64,000 nt of DNA from JADJOY01 sp016713535 [NCBI: Deltaproteobacteria bacterium] (GCA_016713535.1 JADJOY010000012.1:1-64000), one strand, 5' to 3'. Shown: positions 43,949-53,348, counted from the first letter of the stretch. Program-made: numbers and translations. Notes: a model not told the origin generated them from the sequence alone.

Positions 43949-44622
43949 GACGAGAGGTCGCGCGCGATGCGGTCGATGTCGCTGCTCTCCAGCACGGGCT
44001 TCGGCGCGCCGCGCTTGGCGACGGCGAGCATCGCGCGGCCGACGTTCTCGGTGGTGGTCACGTAGCGCGGTGCGACCGCCTTCAGCACCGCCAGGAGCGG
44101 CGCGATCACGGCGTGGAAGGCGCGCATCATCCCCGCCTTCGGCGTCACGCCGTGGAGCGGCTGGATCATCGCGGGCCGGAACATGTACGCGGCCCGAAAC
44201 GGCATCGCGAGCAGCGCGTTCTCGGTCTCACCCTTGATGCGCGCCCACATGATCCGCCCGCGCGCCGTCGAGTCGGTGCCCAGGCCGGAGACGTAGACGA
44301 AGGTGACGGCGGGGCTGCGCTCGAGGAGCGCCCGCGCCGCCGCGAGCGTGAGGTCGTAGGTGACGCGCCGGTAGCGCGCTTCGCTCATGCCGGCGGACGA
44401 GACCCCGAGACAGAAGAAACAGGCGTCGAAGTCGGCGAGGCGATCGGCGATCGCGGCGTAGTCGAAGAAATCCTGGTGTAGCACCTCGACCAGCTTGGGA
44501 TGGTGCTGGCCCGTCGAGGTCCGCACCACCGCCAGGACCAGGGTGACGTCCGGGTCGAGCAGGCACTCGCGCAGCACGCCTTGGCCGACCATGCCGGTGG
44601 CGCCGAACAGGATCACCTTCAT
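43945..44622 (-). CDS. NAD(P)-binding atypical SDR (HTATIP2/YbjT-like)
   Basis: 225 residues. The Rossmann start KVILFGATGMVGQGVLRECL contains GxxGxxG. ACFFCLGVSSAGM, TFVYVSGLGTDS and MWARIKGETENALLAMPF give the arrangement of atypical SDRs, where YxxxK is replaced. FRPAMIQPLHGV is also typical. Members bind NADPH and are often redox sensors or reductases. The start follows the permease stop by 47 bases, so it may be in one transcript with it. Its stop (TAG) overlaps the convergent YadA-like gene stop. Confidence 0.75.
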   Translation of the reverse strand: MKVILFGATGMVGQGVLRECLLDPDVTLVLAVVRTSTGQHHPKLVEVLHQDFFDYAAIADRLADFDACFFCLGVSSAGMSEARYRRVTYDLTLAAARALLERSPAVTFVYVSGLGTDSTARGRIMWARIKGETENALLAMPFRAAYMFRPAMIQPLHGVTPKAGMMRAFHAVIAPLLAVLKAVAPRYVTTTENVGRAMLAVAKRGAPKPVLESSDIDRIARDLSS

Positions 44623-44668
44623 CGCGGAACCTCGATCTCGCGCGCGACGCGTCGCTGGCCGCGGCGGC

Positions 44669-47275
44669 TCACTCGTACTGGATCGCGGTGAGGACGTCGA
44701 GGCGCGAGGCCTTGCGGGCCGGGTAATACGCGGCACCGATCGAGATCGCGACCGCCAGCACCCCCGCCACGGCCACCGCGGTCAGGTCGACGTGGAAGTC
44801 GAGGTGCCAACCGACCAGCTCGAGGATCGCGACCTTCACGAACGGGTACGCGGTGGCGAGGCCGAGCGCGATGCCGAGGACCGCGCCGAGGCTGCCGAGC
44901 AGGCTCGCCTCGAGCAGCACCGCGCGCACCACCTGGGCCCGGGTGGCGCCGATCGCGCGCAGGATGCCGATCTCGCGGGTGCGGTCGAGGATCGCCGCGA
45001 GCAGCGTGTTCACGACTCCCAGCGCCGAGATCAAGAGCACCACCACCTCGGTGGCGCGGGTCATCTGGAACCCCTGCACGATCTGGCTGGTGATCTCGCT
45101 CTTGGTCTCGCGCGAGGTGATTATCTGCAGGTCGTAGCGCCTGCCGAAGCGGGCGCGGACCGCGCTCACCACGCGCTCCTCGTCGGCGGGTGTCACGAGG
45201 TCGATGCTGATGCTGTCGACCAGGTCGGTCTGCCAGTCGCGCACGAAGACGGCCCGGTCGATGTGGATCGAGCCGGTCGGGCCAGCCCAGTCAGCGAACA
45301 CGCCGACGATCGGGAACGTGCGCTTGCCGCTCGGCGTCTCGAGCTCGACCGTGTCGCCGAGCCGCTTGCCGAAGCGGCGCGCGAACGCGTCCGAAACGCC
45401 GACACCGTCGCCGCGGTGGAGCGCGTCCTCGAAGGCCTTGGACGGGGGGCCCGCGATCATCTGGTAGCGCACCGTGCGGCGCGCTACGCCCAGGTCGAGG
45501 GAGAGCAGCATCGTGATCTCGCCCTGGTAAGGGATCTGCAACAGCCGGAACGGCCGCACGATGCGCACGCCGGGCAGTTCGCGGATCTCGTCGACGAGCC
45601 CACCCGGCAGCTTGTTCGCTTTCGGTCCCGCGACCCGGCTCGACGCCGAGACCGAGAGGTCGCTCGCGATGTAGTGGTCGAGCCAGTCGCTGAGCGAGGT
45701 GTCGAGGCTGCGCATCAGCGTCGCGACGATCACGTACGCGGCGATGCCGATCAGGATCGCGGTGAGCGTCACGGCGGTGCGGCCGGGCGCGCTCTTGAGG
45801 TTGTCGGCGGCGAGTCGCCCCTGGATCCCGAACGCCGCCTCGAGCACCCGCCCAGCCGCCGGCACCAGCGCAGTGACCGCGGCGGGCATGAGCAGCGCCG
45901 CGCCGATGACGCGGCAGCCCATCGCGCCCAGCGCGGAGGCCTCGACCGGCAGCACCGCCGCCGCCGCGCCGAGCGCGAAGCTGAGCGCGATCAGCGCCGC
46001 ACCCGCCCAGCCGAGGCGCCGGATGGTGCGCGGCTCGATGCGCGTCGCGGCGTCGCGGCGCAGCGCCACCAGCGGCGAGATCCGCCCCGCCTGGATGCTC
46101 GGCACCAGCGTCGCGACCAGGCTCACGCCCACGCCGGCCATGAGCGCGGCGAGGAGCTCGACGGGCCCGATCGTGAGCGAGCGCACGGTGGTGGCGAGGA
46201 TCCACGAGCCCATCACGCGCTCGACCATCGGGATGATGGTCCGCGCGATCGCGACACCGCCCACCAGCCCGGCGACGCTGCCGATCGCGGAGAGGATCGT
46301 CGCCTCGACCAGAAAGAGTGTGCGGATCGCGCCCGCCGTGGTGCCGAGCGAGCGCAGCAGCCCGATCTCACGGCGTCGCTGCACCACCGCGATGCTCATG
46401 GTGTTGAACACCAGGAACACGCCGACGATGAACGAGAGCGCCTGCGCCTGCGCGAAGCCGAGCTTGGTGGCGCCCAGCATCGACTGCATCTGCTCGCCGC
46501 GGCTCTCCGGGCGGGCCACCGTCGCGGTGCCGGCGACGGCGGCTGCGATGCGGTCGCGGGCGGCGTCGACCTCGGCGGCGTCGTCGAGGGTGGGATCGAG
46601 CACCACGTCGATCTGGTCGAAGCGTCCCGGCTCGCCGGCGACACCTTTCCCGAACGCGAGCTGCGCCGCGTAGATGTCCATGAGCGCGAGCATCCCGCCG
46701 AACGCCTTGGCGGGGCCGGCCGCCGCGAGGATCCCGCGCACCACCAGCTCTCTGGGGCCGGTCGAGACCTGGATCGGCAGGCGCGAGCCCAGACGCAGCC
46801 CGTGGCGGGCCGCGAAGTCGCGGGTCACGAACACCGAGTCGGGCTGCGACAGCACCACGATCGGATCGTCGAGCTCGCTGCCGTCGCCCTTCTCGAGCTC
46901 GTAGCTGCGCACCTCGGAGTCGGCGAGGTAGTCGACGCCGAAGATCTGCAGGCGTTCGCCGCGCTCGGGGTGGTCGAGGACCAGCCCGGAGTCGAGGATG
47001 AGCGCGGCGGCGGCCTTCACTCCAGGCACCGCGCGCACGCGCTCGAGGAGCTCCTCGGGGACGCCCGCCTGGCCGTTGGTGACCGAGAGCACCGCGCGGC
47101 CCGCGACGTCGTCGACCGAGGCGCGGATCGACTCGAAGACCGCGCCGTTCACCAGCCGCATGGCGACGATCACCGCCACTCCGAGCGCGAGCCCGAGGGT
47201 GGTGAGCGCGGTGCGTAGCGCGTTCGCGCGCCATTGCGCGAAGGTCACGTAGCGGAGGAGGTTGGCGAGCTTCAT
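44669..47275 (-). CDS. Two-lobed FtsX/MacB-type ABC transporter permease
   Basis: 868 residues from the ATG at 47275. An N-terminal anchor (LRTALTTLGLALGVAVIVAM) precedes a periplasmic domain and an FtsX block (FIVGVFLVFNTMSIAVVQRRREIGLLRSLG). A second anchor, periplasmic domain and FtsX block follow (LLISALGVVNTLLAAIL, DRTREIGILRAIGATRAQV, LGIALGLATAYPF). Each FtsX block has three to four helices. Such permeases work with a LolD/MacB-type ATPase to move lipids, lipoproteins or antibiotics or to drive envelope work. No ATPase gene is adjacent in this window. Confidence 0.85.
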   Translation of the reverse strand: MKLANLLRYVTFAQWRANALRTALTTLGLALGVAVIVAMRLVNGAVFESIRASVDDVAGRAVLSVTNGQAGVPEELLERVRAVPGVKAAAALILDSGLVLDHPERGERLQIFGVDYLADSEVRSYELEKGDGSELDDPIVVLSQPDSVFVTRDFAARHGLRLGSRLPIQVSTGPRELVVRGILAAAGPAKAFGGMLALMDIYAAQLAFGKGVAGEPGRFDQIDVVLDPTLDDAAEVDAARDRIAAAVAGTATVARPESRGEQMQSMLGATKLGFAQAQALSFIVGVFLVFNTMSIAVVQRRREIGLLRSLGTTAGAIRTLFLVEATILSAIGSVAGLVGGVAIARTIIPMVERVMGSWILATTVRSLTIGPVELLAALMAGVGVSLVATLVPSIQAGRISPLVALRRDAATRIEPRTIRRLGWAGAALIALSFALGAAAAVLPVEASALGAMGCRVIGAALLMPAAVTALVPAAGRVLEAAFGIQGRLAADNLKSAPGRTAVTLTAILIGIAAYVIVATLMRSLDTSLSDWLDHYIASDLSVSASSRVAGPKANKLPGGLVDEIRELPGVRIVRPFRLLQIPYQGEITMLLSLDLGVARRTVRYQMIAGPPSKAFEDALHRGDGVGVSDAFARRFGKRLGDTVELETPSGKRTFPIVGVFADWAGPTGSIHIDRAVFVRDWQTDLVDSISIDLVTPADEERVVSAVRARFGRRYDLQIITSRETKSEITSQIVQGFQMTRATEVVVLLISALGVVNTLLAAILDRTREIGILRAIGATRAQVVRAVLLEASLLGSLGAVLGIALGLATAYPFVKVAILELVGWHLDFHVDLTAVAVAGVLAVAISIGAAYYPARKASRLDVLTAIQYE

Positions 47276-47422
47276 CGCGGCGGCGCGAGCTTCGCGCCTC
47301 GGGCGCGGCGAGGGAAATGGCGTGCTTGCGCCGCGCGGGCGCGGAAGTCGCGTGCGATACTCGCGGCTCACTCAACGATCGCGGTCCGCGTCGCGCGCCG
47401 CGCAACTCCCGAGGATTCCACG

Positions 47423-47779
47423 ATGGCGATGACGACCACCGCGAGCGGACTGCAGTACGACGACACCCAGCCCGGCGACGGCGCCGAGGCGAAGGCCGGC
47501 CAGACCTGTGTCATGCACTACACGGGCTGGCTGTGGCTGAACGGGGCGAAGGGAAGCAAGTTCGACAGCTCGCGCGACCGGGGGCAGCCGTTCTCGTTCA
47601 AGCTCGGCGTCGGCCAGGTCATCAAGGGCTGGGACGAAGGCGTCGCCTCGATGAAGATCAAGGGCCAGCGCACGCTGATCATCCCGCCCAACCTGGGCTA
47701 CGGTGCGCGCGGCGCGGGCGGCGTCATCCCGCCCAACGCGACGCTGTGCTTCGAGGTCGAACTGCTGGACCTGCGCTGA
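47423..47779 (+). CDS. FKBP-type peptidyl-prolyl isomerase
   Basis: 118 residues, one FKBP domain and little else. Conserved positions are visible: GLQYDD, GQTCVMHYTGWL, KFDSSRDRGQPFSFKLGVG, QVIKGWDEGVASMKIKGQR and GYGARGAGGVIPPNATL, ending in FEVELLDL. The aromatic pocket (Y, F, W and F positions) is intact. It isomerises proline peptide bonds. There is no signal peptide, so it is cytoplasmic. GAGG lies 8 bases before the ATG at 47423. It is divergent from the permease gene. Confidence 0.92.
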   Translation: MAMTTTASGLQYDDTQPGDGAEAKAGQTCVMHYTGWLWLNGAKGSKFDSSRDRGQPFSFKLGVGQVIKGWDEGVASMKIKGQRTLIIPPNLGYGARGAGGVIPPNATLCFEVELLDLR

Positions 47780-47786
47780 GTTGCTC

Positions 47787-47807
47787 GGGGGGCTTTTCAA
47801 GCCCCCC
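47787..47807 (+). terminator. Hairpin just after the FKBP gene
   Basis: GGGGGGCTT and AAGCCCCCC around a 3-base loop, 7 bases after the stop; a likely transcript end despite no T run. It is also the first of three hairpin words in the gap to 47939. Confidence 0.5.
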
Positions 47808-47818
47808 GCCCGCCTGAA

Positions 47819-47879
47819 GGGTCGTCGCTTCGTCGACGACCCCAGGGGTAGGTTGGGGCGGCCGACGAAGCGGCCGCCC
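47819..47879. repeat. Two further intergenic hairpin words
   Basis: GGGTCGTCG/CGACGACCC (47819-47843), then GGGCGGCCG/CGGCCGCCC (47855-47879). The second is followed by CTCC as in other copies. Convergent genes flank the gap. Confidence 0.7.
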
Positions 47880-47939
47880 TCCAGACGCGGCGGTACGCGC
47901 CGGCGTGGGCGGTCGCCGGTGCGTGGATCCCAGTAGGCC

Positions 47940-48785
47940 TTACGGCTGCACCGGGCCGTAGGCGACGCCGAACACGATCGGCGAGTGGTCGCTGAGCGGC
48001 GCGCCCTGATCGTCGACGAACGATTCGTCGCGCGACCAGCTCGTCACGTCGATCGCGACGGTGTCGCCACCACGGAAGAAGAGCTGGTCGATGTGATCCG
48101 GCTCGAGGCAGCCCACCGCGGCGCACGCGTCGGTGAGGCCGGCGCCGCTCAGGAGGCGGTCGCGGATCGGCACGTCCTCGGGATCGTCGATCGACATGTT
48201 GAAGTCGCCGGCGACCATCACCGCGCGGCCCGCGGACTCGGTCTCGATCGCGGCGAGGAGCTGCTCGGTCTGCGCGGCGCGCGCGGCGTCGTCGGCGGGT
48301 GAGTTGCCGGCGTCCAGGTGCAGGTCGTAGAGGTCGATCTCGATCGGCGTGAACGGCACCGCGAGGCGCACCAGCTCGAAGCCCTTCGACGCGAGACAGT
48401 CGTTGGCGGCGTCGAGGTAGCCGTTGCAGACCTGCCAGGGATCGCCGCCCGTGTAGCTCGCGGGGAGGGTCGAGAACACCGAGAGTCCGCCGTTGGTCAC
48501 CGCGCCGGGGCGCATCTCGGTGAAGTGGTAGGCGAGGCGGCCCTCGACCGACTCGGCGAGTGCCACGCCGTAGAAGAAGTTCTCCTGGATCGCGGCGACG
48601 TCGAAGTCGTTCAAGTGCGGCGAGATCGCGCGCATGCGCGCCTCGGTGTCGTCACCGGTCACCGAGCCGGGTAGCCCGTGGACGTTGTAGGTCAGCAGCG
48701 AGAATTCGCCGGTGGGAGTGCAGGCGCCCGCGGTGGCGAGCGACGCGACGAAGAGCAGCGAGCGGGCGGCGCATCGAAGGTGCAT
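47940..48785 (-). CDS. Lipoprotein endonuclease/exonuclease/phosphatase-family enzyme
   Basis: 281 residues from the ATG at 48785. Lipobox ATAGAC (Cys about residue 22). The DNase I/sphingomyelinase fold is shown by LLTYNVHGLPG, AAIQENFF (metal Glu), YDLHLDAGNS, VMVAGDFNMS (catalytic Asp and Asn) and SDHSPIVF near the end (catalytic Asp-His). The family hydrolyses phosphodiesters of DNA, RNA or lipids. The envelope location favours a phospholipase C- or sphingomyelinase-like role, but the substrate is not evident. Confidence 0.82.
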   Translation of the reverse strand: MHLRCAARSLLFVASLATAGACTPTGEFSLLTYNVHGLPGSVTGDDTEARMRAISPHLNDFDVAAIQENFFYGVALAESVEGRLAYHFTEMRPGAVTNGGLSVFSTLPASYTGGDPWQVCNGYLDAANDCLASKGFELVRLAVPFTPIEIDLYDLHLDAGNSPADDAARAAQTEQLLAAIETESAGRAVMVAGDFNMSIDDPEDVPIRDRLLSGAGLTDACAAVGCLEPDHIDQLFFRGGDTVAIDVTSWSRDESFVDDQGAPLSDHSPIVFGVAYGPVQP

Positions 48786-48907
48786 GACGATCCCTGGAAG
48801 GTGAGCGGAGGCGACCTTCGATCGTGACACGACGGTGACGGCGGGCACAAACGCGGCGCCCGACGGAGCGGGCGCGCTCCAGCCGCACGATTTCGCTCAC
48901 CGCAAGC

Positions 48908-48966
48908 GGGCGGGGACAGGCCCGCCCCTACAGGCCCGCGCGGCCTGGAGGGCCTGCCTCCGGCGG
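48908..48966. repeat. Intergenic hairpin words before the BaiN-like gene
   Basis: GGGCGGG/CCCGCCC followed by CTAC (48908-48931), then GAGGGCCTGCCTCCGGCGGGCC (stem on GCC.GCC/GGCGGGC). The gap 48786-48975 holds no gene. The wider phrase GAGCGGGCGCGCTCC just before is shared with 53.4 and 56.0 kb. Confidence 0.65.
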
Positions 48967-48975
48967 GCCGTACGC

Positions 48976-50370
48976 TCAGCGCGGCTTCGCCGCAGCTCGC
49001 CCGGCGGCGACGCCGCTCGACCATGCCCACTGGAAGTTGAAGCCACCGAGCCGGCCCGTGACGTTCACGATCTCGCCGCAGAAGTGGAGCCCCGGGACCG
49101 TCTTCGCCTCGAGCCCGAGGCGGCCGAGCGCGGCGAGCGGCACGCCGCCCGCCGTGACCTCCGCCTTCGCGTAGCTGGCGGTGCCCACCACCGGCACGCG
49201 GATCCGCGCGACCGCCGCGAAGACCTTGCGCCACTCGCCGGTCGCGAGCCGCGCCGCGGCCCGCGTGCCGTCGAACCCGGCGTGCTGCGCGGCACACTCG
49301 GCGAGCGCTCGCGGCACCCCCTCGGCCAGGACGTTCACGAGCCCGCGCTCGCCCGCGCGCGCCGTCACGTCGGCGTGGAACTCCTCGAACGACACCGGTC
49401 GTGCCGCGAGATCGGGCGGCACGCATGCGCCGGGAGCCTTGTCGCCCCGCACGAAGCCCTGCGCCGCGCCGCGCTCGCCACCGAGCGCCCAGGCGTCCGC
49501 GATCGCCTCGACGTCACCGCCCTCCGCGAGCACACGCGCCGCTGCGCCGCTCACGTCGAGGGCCGCCGGCCCCGAGAGCCCGTCGTGCGTGATCAGCACG
49601 CTCCCCGCCGCGCGCGCGAGCGGACGGAAGCGCGCCCCACCCACCTGCTCGTCGCTCACGCCCGGCGCGGCGATCGTCAGCACCACCGGGAAGGTCAGCC
49701 CCGCGAGGCCGCCGAGGGCCGAGCCTCGCGCGAGCGCGAGCGGCGTGAGCGCCGGAACCTGCGGCAGGAGCGGCAGGCCGAGCGCCGCCGCGAAGCCGTG
49801 CCCCGCTCCATCGGAGCCGCTCTTCGGCAGGCTGCGGCCGCCGGTCGCGACGATCACCCGCGCCGCTCGGATCACGCCATCGCCACACGTCACCGCGAAC
49901 CCCGCGGTCGGATCGCGCTCGAGCGCGGTCACGCGCGCGCCGAACGCCGTCCGCACCCCCGCCTCGGCCGCCGCCTCCGTGAGGGCCGCGAGGACGTCGC
50001 GCGCGCGGCCGCTCGCAGGGAAGAGCTTGCCCTGCGTCTCCTCGACCAGTGCCACCCCGCGCGACGCGAAGAAGCGCCGCACGTGTTCGGCCCCGAAGCT
50101 CGCCAGCAAGGCGCGTAGCACCGGCGGCGCGTCGCAGGCGAAGTCGGTGGGGCGGACGCGCGCGTTGGTGACGTTGCAGCGGCCACCGCCGGACACCAGG
50201 ATCTTCGCGCCGGGCCGGCGCGCGCCGTCCACGAGCAGCACGTGGGGAGCGCCGGTCGCCGCGGCGCGCGAGGAGCCGTCCTCGGCGATCGCGCCCCGCG
50301 CCGCGAGCGCCGCGAAGAGCCCGGCCGCTCCGGCGCCCACGGTCACGATGGAGGGGGCTTCGGTGGTCAT
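48976..50370 (-). CDS. BaiN/YhiN (HI0933)-family flavoprotein oxidoreductase
   Basis: 464 residues. FAD-binding GAGAAGLFAALAARG starts at residue 11. The family hallmark GGGRCNVTNARV comes at about residue 60, then the second dinucleotide motif RVIVATGGRSLPKSGSDG and GHGFAAALGLP. The C-terminal ITHDGLSGPAALDVSGA and HFCGEIVNVTGRLGGFNFQW are typical. Members are FAD enzymes of broad uncertain substrate; one reduces bile-acid double bonds. Length is close to the usual 400-470. It is divergent from the YdcF-like gene 48 bases away. Confidence 0.88.
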   Translation of the reverse strand: MTTEAPSIVTVGAGAAGLFAALAARGAIAEDGSSRAAATGAPHVLLVDGARRPGAKILVSGGGRCNVTNARVRPTDFACDAPPVLRALLASFGAEHVRRFFASRGVALVEETQGKLFPASGRARDVLAALTEAAAEAGVRTAFGARVTALERDPTAGFAVTCGDGVIRAARVIVATGGRSLPKSGSDGAGHGFAAALGLPLLPQVPALTPLALARGSALGGLAGLTFPVVLTIAAPGVSDEQVGGARFRPLARAAGSVLITHDGLSGPAALDVSGAAARVLAEGGDVEAIADAWALGGERGAAQGFVRGDKAPGACVPPDLAARPVSFEEFHADVTARAGERGLVNVLAEGVPRALAECAAQHAGFDGTRAAARLATGEWRKVFAAVARIRVPVVGTASYAKAEVTAGGVPLAALGRLGLEAKTVPGLHFCGEIVNVTGRLGGFNFQWAWSSGVAAGRAAAKPR

Positions 50371-50418
50371 CGGGGAAACGGATCGCGGGCGGCGGCTTCG
50401 TAGTAGTCTTCGCCGCCG

Positions 50419-51756
50419 ATGGACGTCCAGAGGAATGTGCGCCAGGGGCTGCTCGCGGCGGCCGGGTTTGCGGTCGCGCTTGCGCTCGGCGGGTCCTTCG
50501 CGTGCGACTCCGGCTCGTCGTCGATGCCGCCCGCCGAGCCTGGCACCGGCGAGGTGCCCGGAGGAGCCTCCGCTCTCGATCCGGCCGCCTGCCCGCCCGC
50601 TTTTCCCTGGGACGCGCACGGCTTCGTTGCCCGCTACGAGCTGCCCGCGGCGCGCGATCCCCTCGGCGCACGGCTCTTCCCGCTCTTCACGATCCTGGCC
50701 GGCGACCCGGCGAACCGCGCGGCCCTCGCGGCCGATCCCGCGCTCGCGGCACTCTCGGCCGCGGCGCGCGAGCGGGTCGGGCAGGCGGTCGCGTGCGACG
50801 GCGACCCTGCGTGCGTGAGCGGGGCGCTCGCGCTCGATCCCGCGGACGTGGCCGCGGCGCGCGAGTGGCTGATCGCGGAGTTCGGTGCGCCCGCGACGGC
50901 GCTCGTGAGCGGTCATCTGCTGCCCTCGGGCGCCTTCATGCGCTGGGCCGTGATTCCCGGCGAGCCGGCGGCGGCGCTGCTGGGCTCGGCGTACGACGAC
51001 GCTATAGGGCACGTGACCGAGCTCGCGGCGAGCTACGCGTTCGGCCGGCCACCGGAGGTGCTCGCGCCGCTGGTGGAGGGCGTCGCGGAAACCTTGCCGG
51101 CGGACGCGCTCTGGTTCGAGCCGATCGAGGCGCTCGCGATCGCCGGACTGCGCGCCGACGGACGCGACGAAGCGGCGCGCTACGAGCCCCTCGACGATGG
51201 CGAGAACGCCGCCGCGCTCGCGCGAATGCAGCGCATCGACTGGAGCGCGTGGCGGTTCGGCGCGATCGTGGTCCCCGGGCAGGGGCCCGAGGACCCCGAC
51301 ACCGTGCTGAGCCCGCTCGGACGGCAGCGCTGCGACGTGGCGGTGAAGCGCTGGCAGGCGCGCCTCGCGCCGTTCCTGTTCACCTCGGGCGGGCACGTTC
51401 ACCCCGATCGCACGCGCTACGCCGAGGCGCTGGAGATGAAGCGCTACCTGATGGAGGCGCACGGCGTGCCCGAGGACGCGATTCTCGTCGATCCCCATGC
51501 GCGCCACACCACCACCAACGTCCGCAACACCACGCGTTTGCTCCTCGACGCCGGGATGCCGCCGGACACCGCGGTGCTGGTGACCAGCGACATCGGCCAG
51601 TCGTTTTACATCGCGGCGCTGCTCAAGCCGCGCTGCGAGCGCGAGCTCGGCTACGTGCCGTGGCGCGGCGGCGCGGCCCTCGGCCGCACCGACTCGTGCC
51701 TGCGGCCCACGCCCGACGTGCTGTTCGTCGACGCGAGCGATCCGCTCGATCCCTGA
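50419..51756 (+). CDS. Lipoprotein with a C-terminal YdcF/DUF218 domain
   Basis: 445 residues. Lipoprotein signal ending GGSFAC. An N-terminal helical domain of about 230 residues (ASALDPAACPP; AAREWLIAEFGAPATAL) is unrecognised. From about residue 275 the DUF218 domain appears: FGAIVVPGQGPEDPDTVLSP, LFTSGGHVHPDRTRYAEALEM, ILVDPHARHTTTNVRNTTRL and VLVTSDIGQSFYIAALLK. Family members such as ElyC and SanA act in envelope or peptidoglycan-precursor metabolism. It is followed 7 bases later by the SGNH gene, so the two form an operon. Confidence 0.75.
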   Translation: MDVQRNVRQGLLAAAGFAVALALGGSFACDSGSSSMPPAEPGTGEVPGGASALDPAACPPAFPWDAHGFVARYELPAARDPLGARLFPLFTILAGDPANRAALAADPALAALSAAARERVGQAVACDGDPACVSGALALDPADVAAAREWLIAEFGAPATALVSGHLLPSGAFMRWAVIPGEPAAALLGSAYDDAIGHVTELAASYAFGRPPEVLAPLVEGVAETLPADALWFEPIEALAIAGLRADGRDEAARYEPLDDGENAAALARMQRIDWSAWRFGAIVVPGQGPEDPDTVLSPLGRQRCDVAVKRWQARLAPFLFTSGGHVHPDRTRYAEALEMKRYLMEAHGVPEDAILVDPHARHTTTNVRNTTRLLLDAGMPPDTAVLVTSDIGQSFYIAALLKPRCERELGYVPWRGGAALGRTDSCLRPTPDVLFVDASDPLDP

Positions 51757-51763
51757 GCCGGTG

Positions 51764-52855
51764 ATGGCGTCCGCACGCCGTGTGCGGCGCTCGTCGCACC
51801 TGCTCTTCGGTTTGGCTGCGGTGGTCGCGGCGCTCGCGCTCGGCGAGGCCGCGGTGCGGCTGCGGGCGCGCACGCTACCGTGGTTCGCGCAGCGGCTCGG
51901 CGAGTGGGACCCGATCCCGCTCGCGATCGAGGCGCTCGGCGTCGACGGCTTCCGGCCGCGCGCGGGGCTGGTGGTGACGTACGAGAACGGCACCGCGGCG
52001 CACGAGAACTCGGTTCACTACCGCGGGCCGGTAGTGGCGTCGCCCAAGCCCGCGGGCGTGTTCCGCGTGGTGCTGCTCGGCGGCTCGACCAGCCACGGAG
52101 CGTCGGTGAACGACGACGCCACGATCGACGCGTTCATGCGCCGCGATCCCGCGTGGCCGGCGAACGCGCCGCGGCTCGAGGTGGTGAACCTCGGCTTCGA
52201 CGGGCTCGACGCGGTGCGCGACTTCGAGCGGCTGCGCGGCGAGGGGCTCACGTTCGAGCCGGACGCGGTGATCGTGCACTCGGGGATCAACGACGTGCCG
52301 GTGGTCGCGCACCCGGAGGCCGGAATCGACGACCACGCGATCTTGCACGGCGCGATCCGCCGCATGCGCGCGTGGCAGGAGCGCGGCGGGCCTTCGGTCT
52401 GGGACCGCGTGAAGGACGTGTCGATGCTGGCGCGCACGCCGGGGATTCTCCGGCAGCGGGGTGGCGGCGGCGTGATGGGCGGCTTGCCTGCCGAGCCGCC
52501 CGCGGCGGGCCTCGCGCGCTACCGCGCGCAGGTGCGGCGTACCGCCGAGCTCGTCGCGCCGCAGGTACCGGTGATCCTGTCGACGCCGCCCTCGGCGATT
52601 GGCGGCAGCGTGACCGGCGAGGGCTATGTGTTCGGCGATCCCGCCACCACCGAGCGCTACCGCGTGGCGCTCGCCGCCGAGCTGCGCGTGCTCGCCGGTG
52701 AGCTGGCGAGCGAGAGCCGGCGGGTGATCTACGCCGCGCACGCGGTGGAGCGGACGCCGCGCTTCTTCGTCGACGACTGCCACCTCACGCCTGAAGGCAA
52801 CCGCCTCGTGGCCCACGACTTCGTGGCCGCGCTCGCGCCGCTCGCCAGTCGCTGA
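51764..52855 (+). CDS. SGNH/GDSL-type hydrolase, membrane-anchored
   Basis: 363 residues from the ATG at 51764 (a GTG directly before is in frame). An N-terminal signal or anchor (HLLFGLAAVVAALALGEA) is followed by block I VLLGGSTSHGASVND with the catalytic Ser, the block III-type IVHSGINDVP, and the C-terminal pair in FVDDCHLTPEGN (Asp-His). This is the SGNH fold of lipases, acetylesterases and wax-modifying enzymes. Context with YdcF suggests envelope polymer deacylation, which is an inference. Repeats start right after its stop. Confidence 0.82.
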   Translation: MASARRVRRSSHLLFGLAAVVAALALGEAAVRLRARTLPWFAQRLGEWDPIPLAIEALGVDGFRPRAGLVVTYENGTAAHENSVHYRGPVVASPKPAGVFRVVLLGGSTSHGASVNDDATIDAFMRRDPAWPANAPRLEVVNLGFDGLDAVRDFERLRGEGLTFEPDAVIVHSGINDVPVVAHPEAGIDDHAILHGAIRRMRAWQERGGPSVWDRVKDVSMLARTPGILRQRGGGGVMGGLPAEPPAAGLARYRAQVRRTAELVAPQVPVILSTPPSAIGGSVTGEGYVFGDPATTERYRVALAAELRVLAGELASESRRVIYAAHAVERTPRFFVDDCHLTPEGNRLVAHDFVAALAPLASR

Positions 52856-52870
52856 CCGACGGGGGCCGCG

Positions 52871-53348
52871 GGAGGGGCACGCGTCGCGTGCCCGGCGATA
52901 CGCGATGGCGTGGGCGTCGCCGGGGCGCGGATCTCGGTTCAGCCGCGATCGATGCTCGGCGCCCGACGGAGAGCCTGCGAAGAAATCGAGCGAGGGCGAA
53001 GCGCCGCGGGGGGACGGAGCCCCCCGCGCTACGAACACCCTCGTAGCGACGGAGGTTCCATCCCCCGTCGCCGGGCCGCGGTCGGCGCGAGCGATCGCCG
53101 CGACGCGGGTCGTCGCCATCCAGTCGATCGATGACGCGGTCCGGGAGGGGCACGCGTCGCGTGCCCGGCGATACGCGATGGCGTAGGCGGCGCCGGGGCG
53201 CGGATCTCGGTTGGACCGCGAGCGGTCCGCGGCGCTCGACGCAGAGTCTGCGAAGAAACCGAGCGAGGGGGAAGCGACGCTTGGGGACGGAGCCCCCATC
53301 GCTACGAAAACCCTCGTAGCGACGGGGGGCCATCCTCCGTCGCCGGGC
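52871..53348. repeat. Tandem duplication of a 207-base composite intergenic unit
   Basis: Unit A (52871-53077) and unit B (53142-53348), offset 271 bases, align along their whole length. Both begin GGAGGGGCACGCGTCGCG, share TGCGAAGAAA, carry GGGGACGGAGCCCCC, then CTCGTAGCGACGG, and end GTCGCCGGGCC. Each unit contains three hairpin words (GGGCACGC/GCGTGCCC; GGGGG/CCCCC around ACGGAG; GACGG...CCGTC). The gap 52856-53544 contains no gene. Long open frames through it are compositional. Confidence 0.8.
53103..53175. repeat. 73-base direct repeat, left copy
   Basis: Matches 55904-55976 with two mismatches. It contains GCCATCCAGTCGATCG, then ATGACGCGGTCCGG and a GGGCACGC-type hairpin. The two copies flank the purple acid phosphatase gene. 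Confidence 0.8.
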
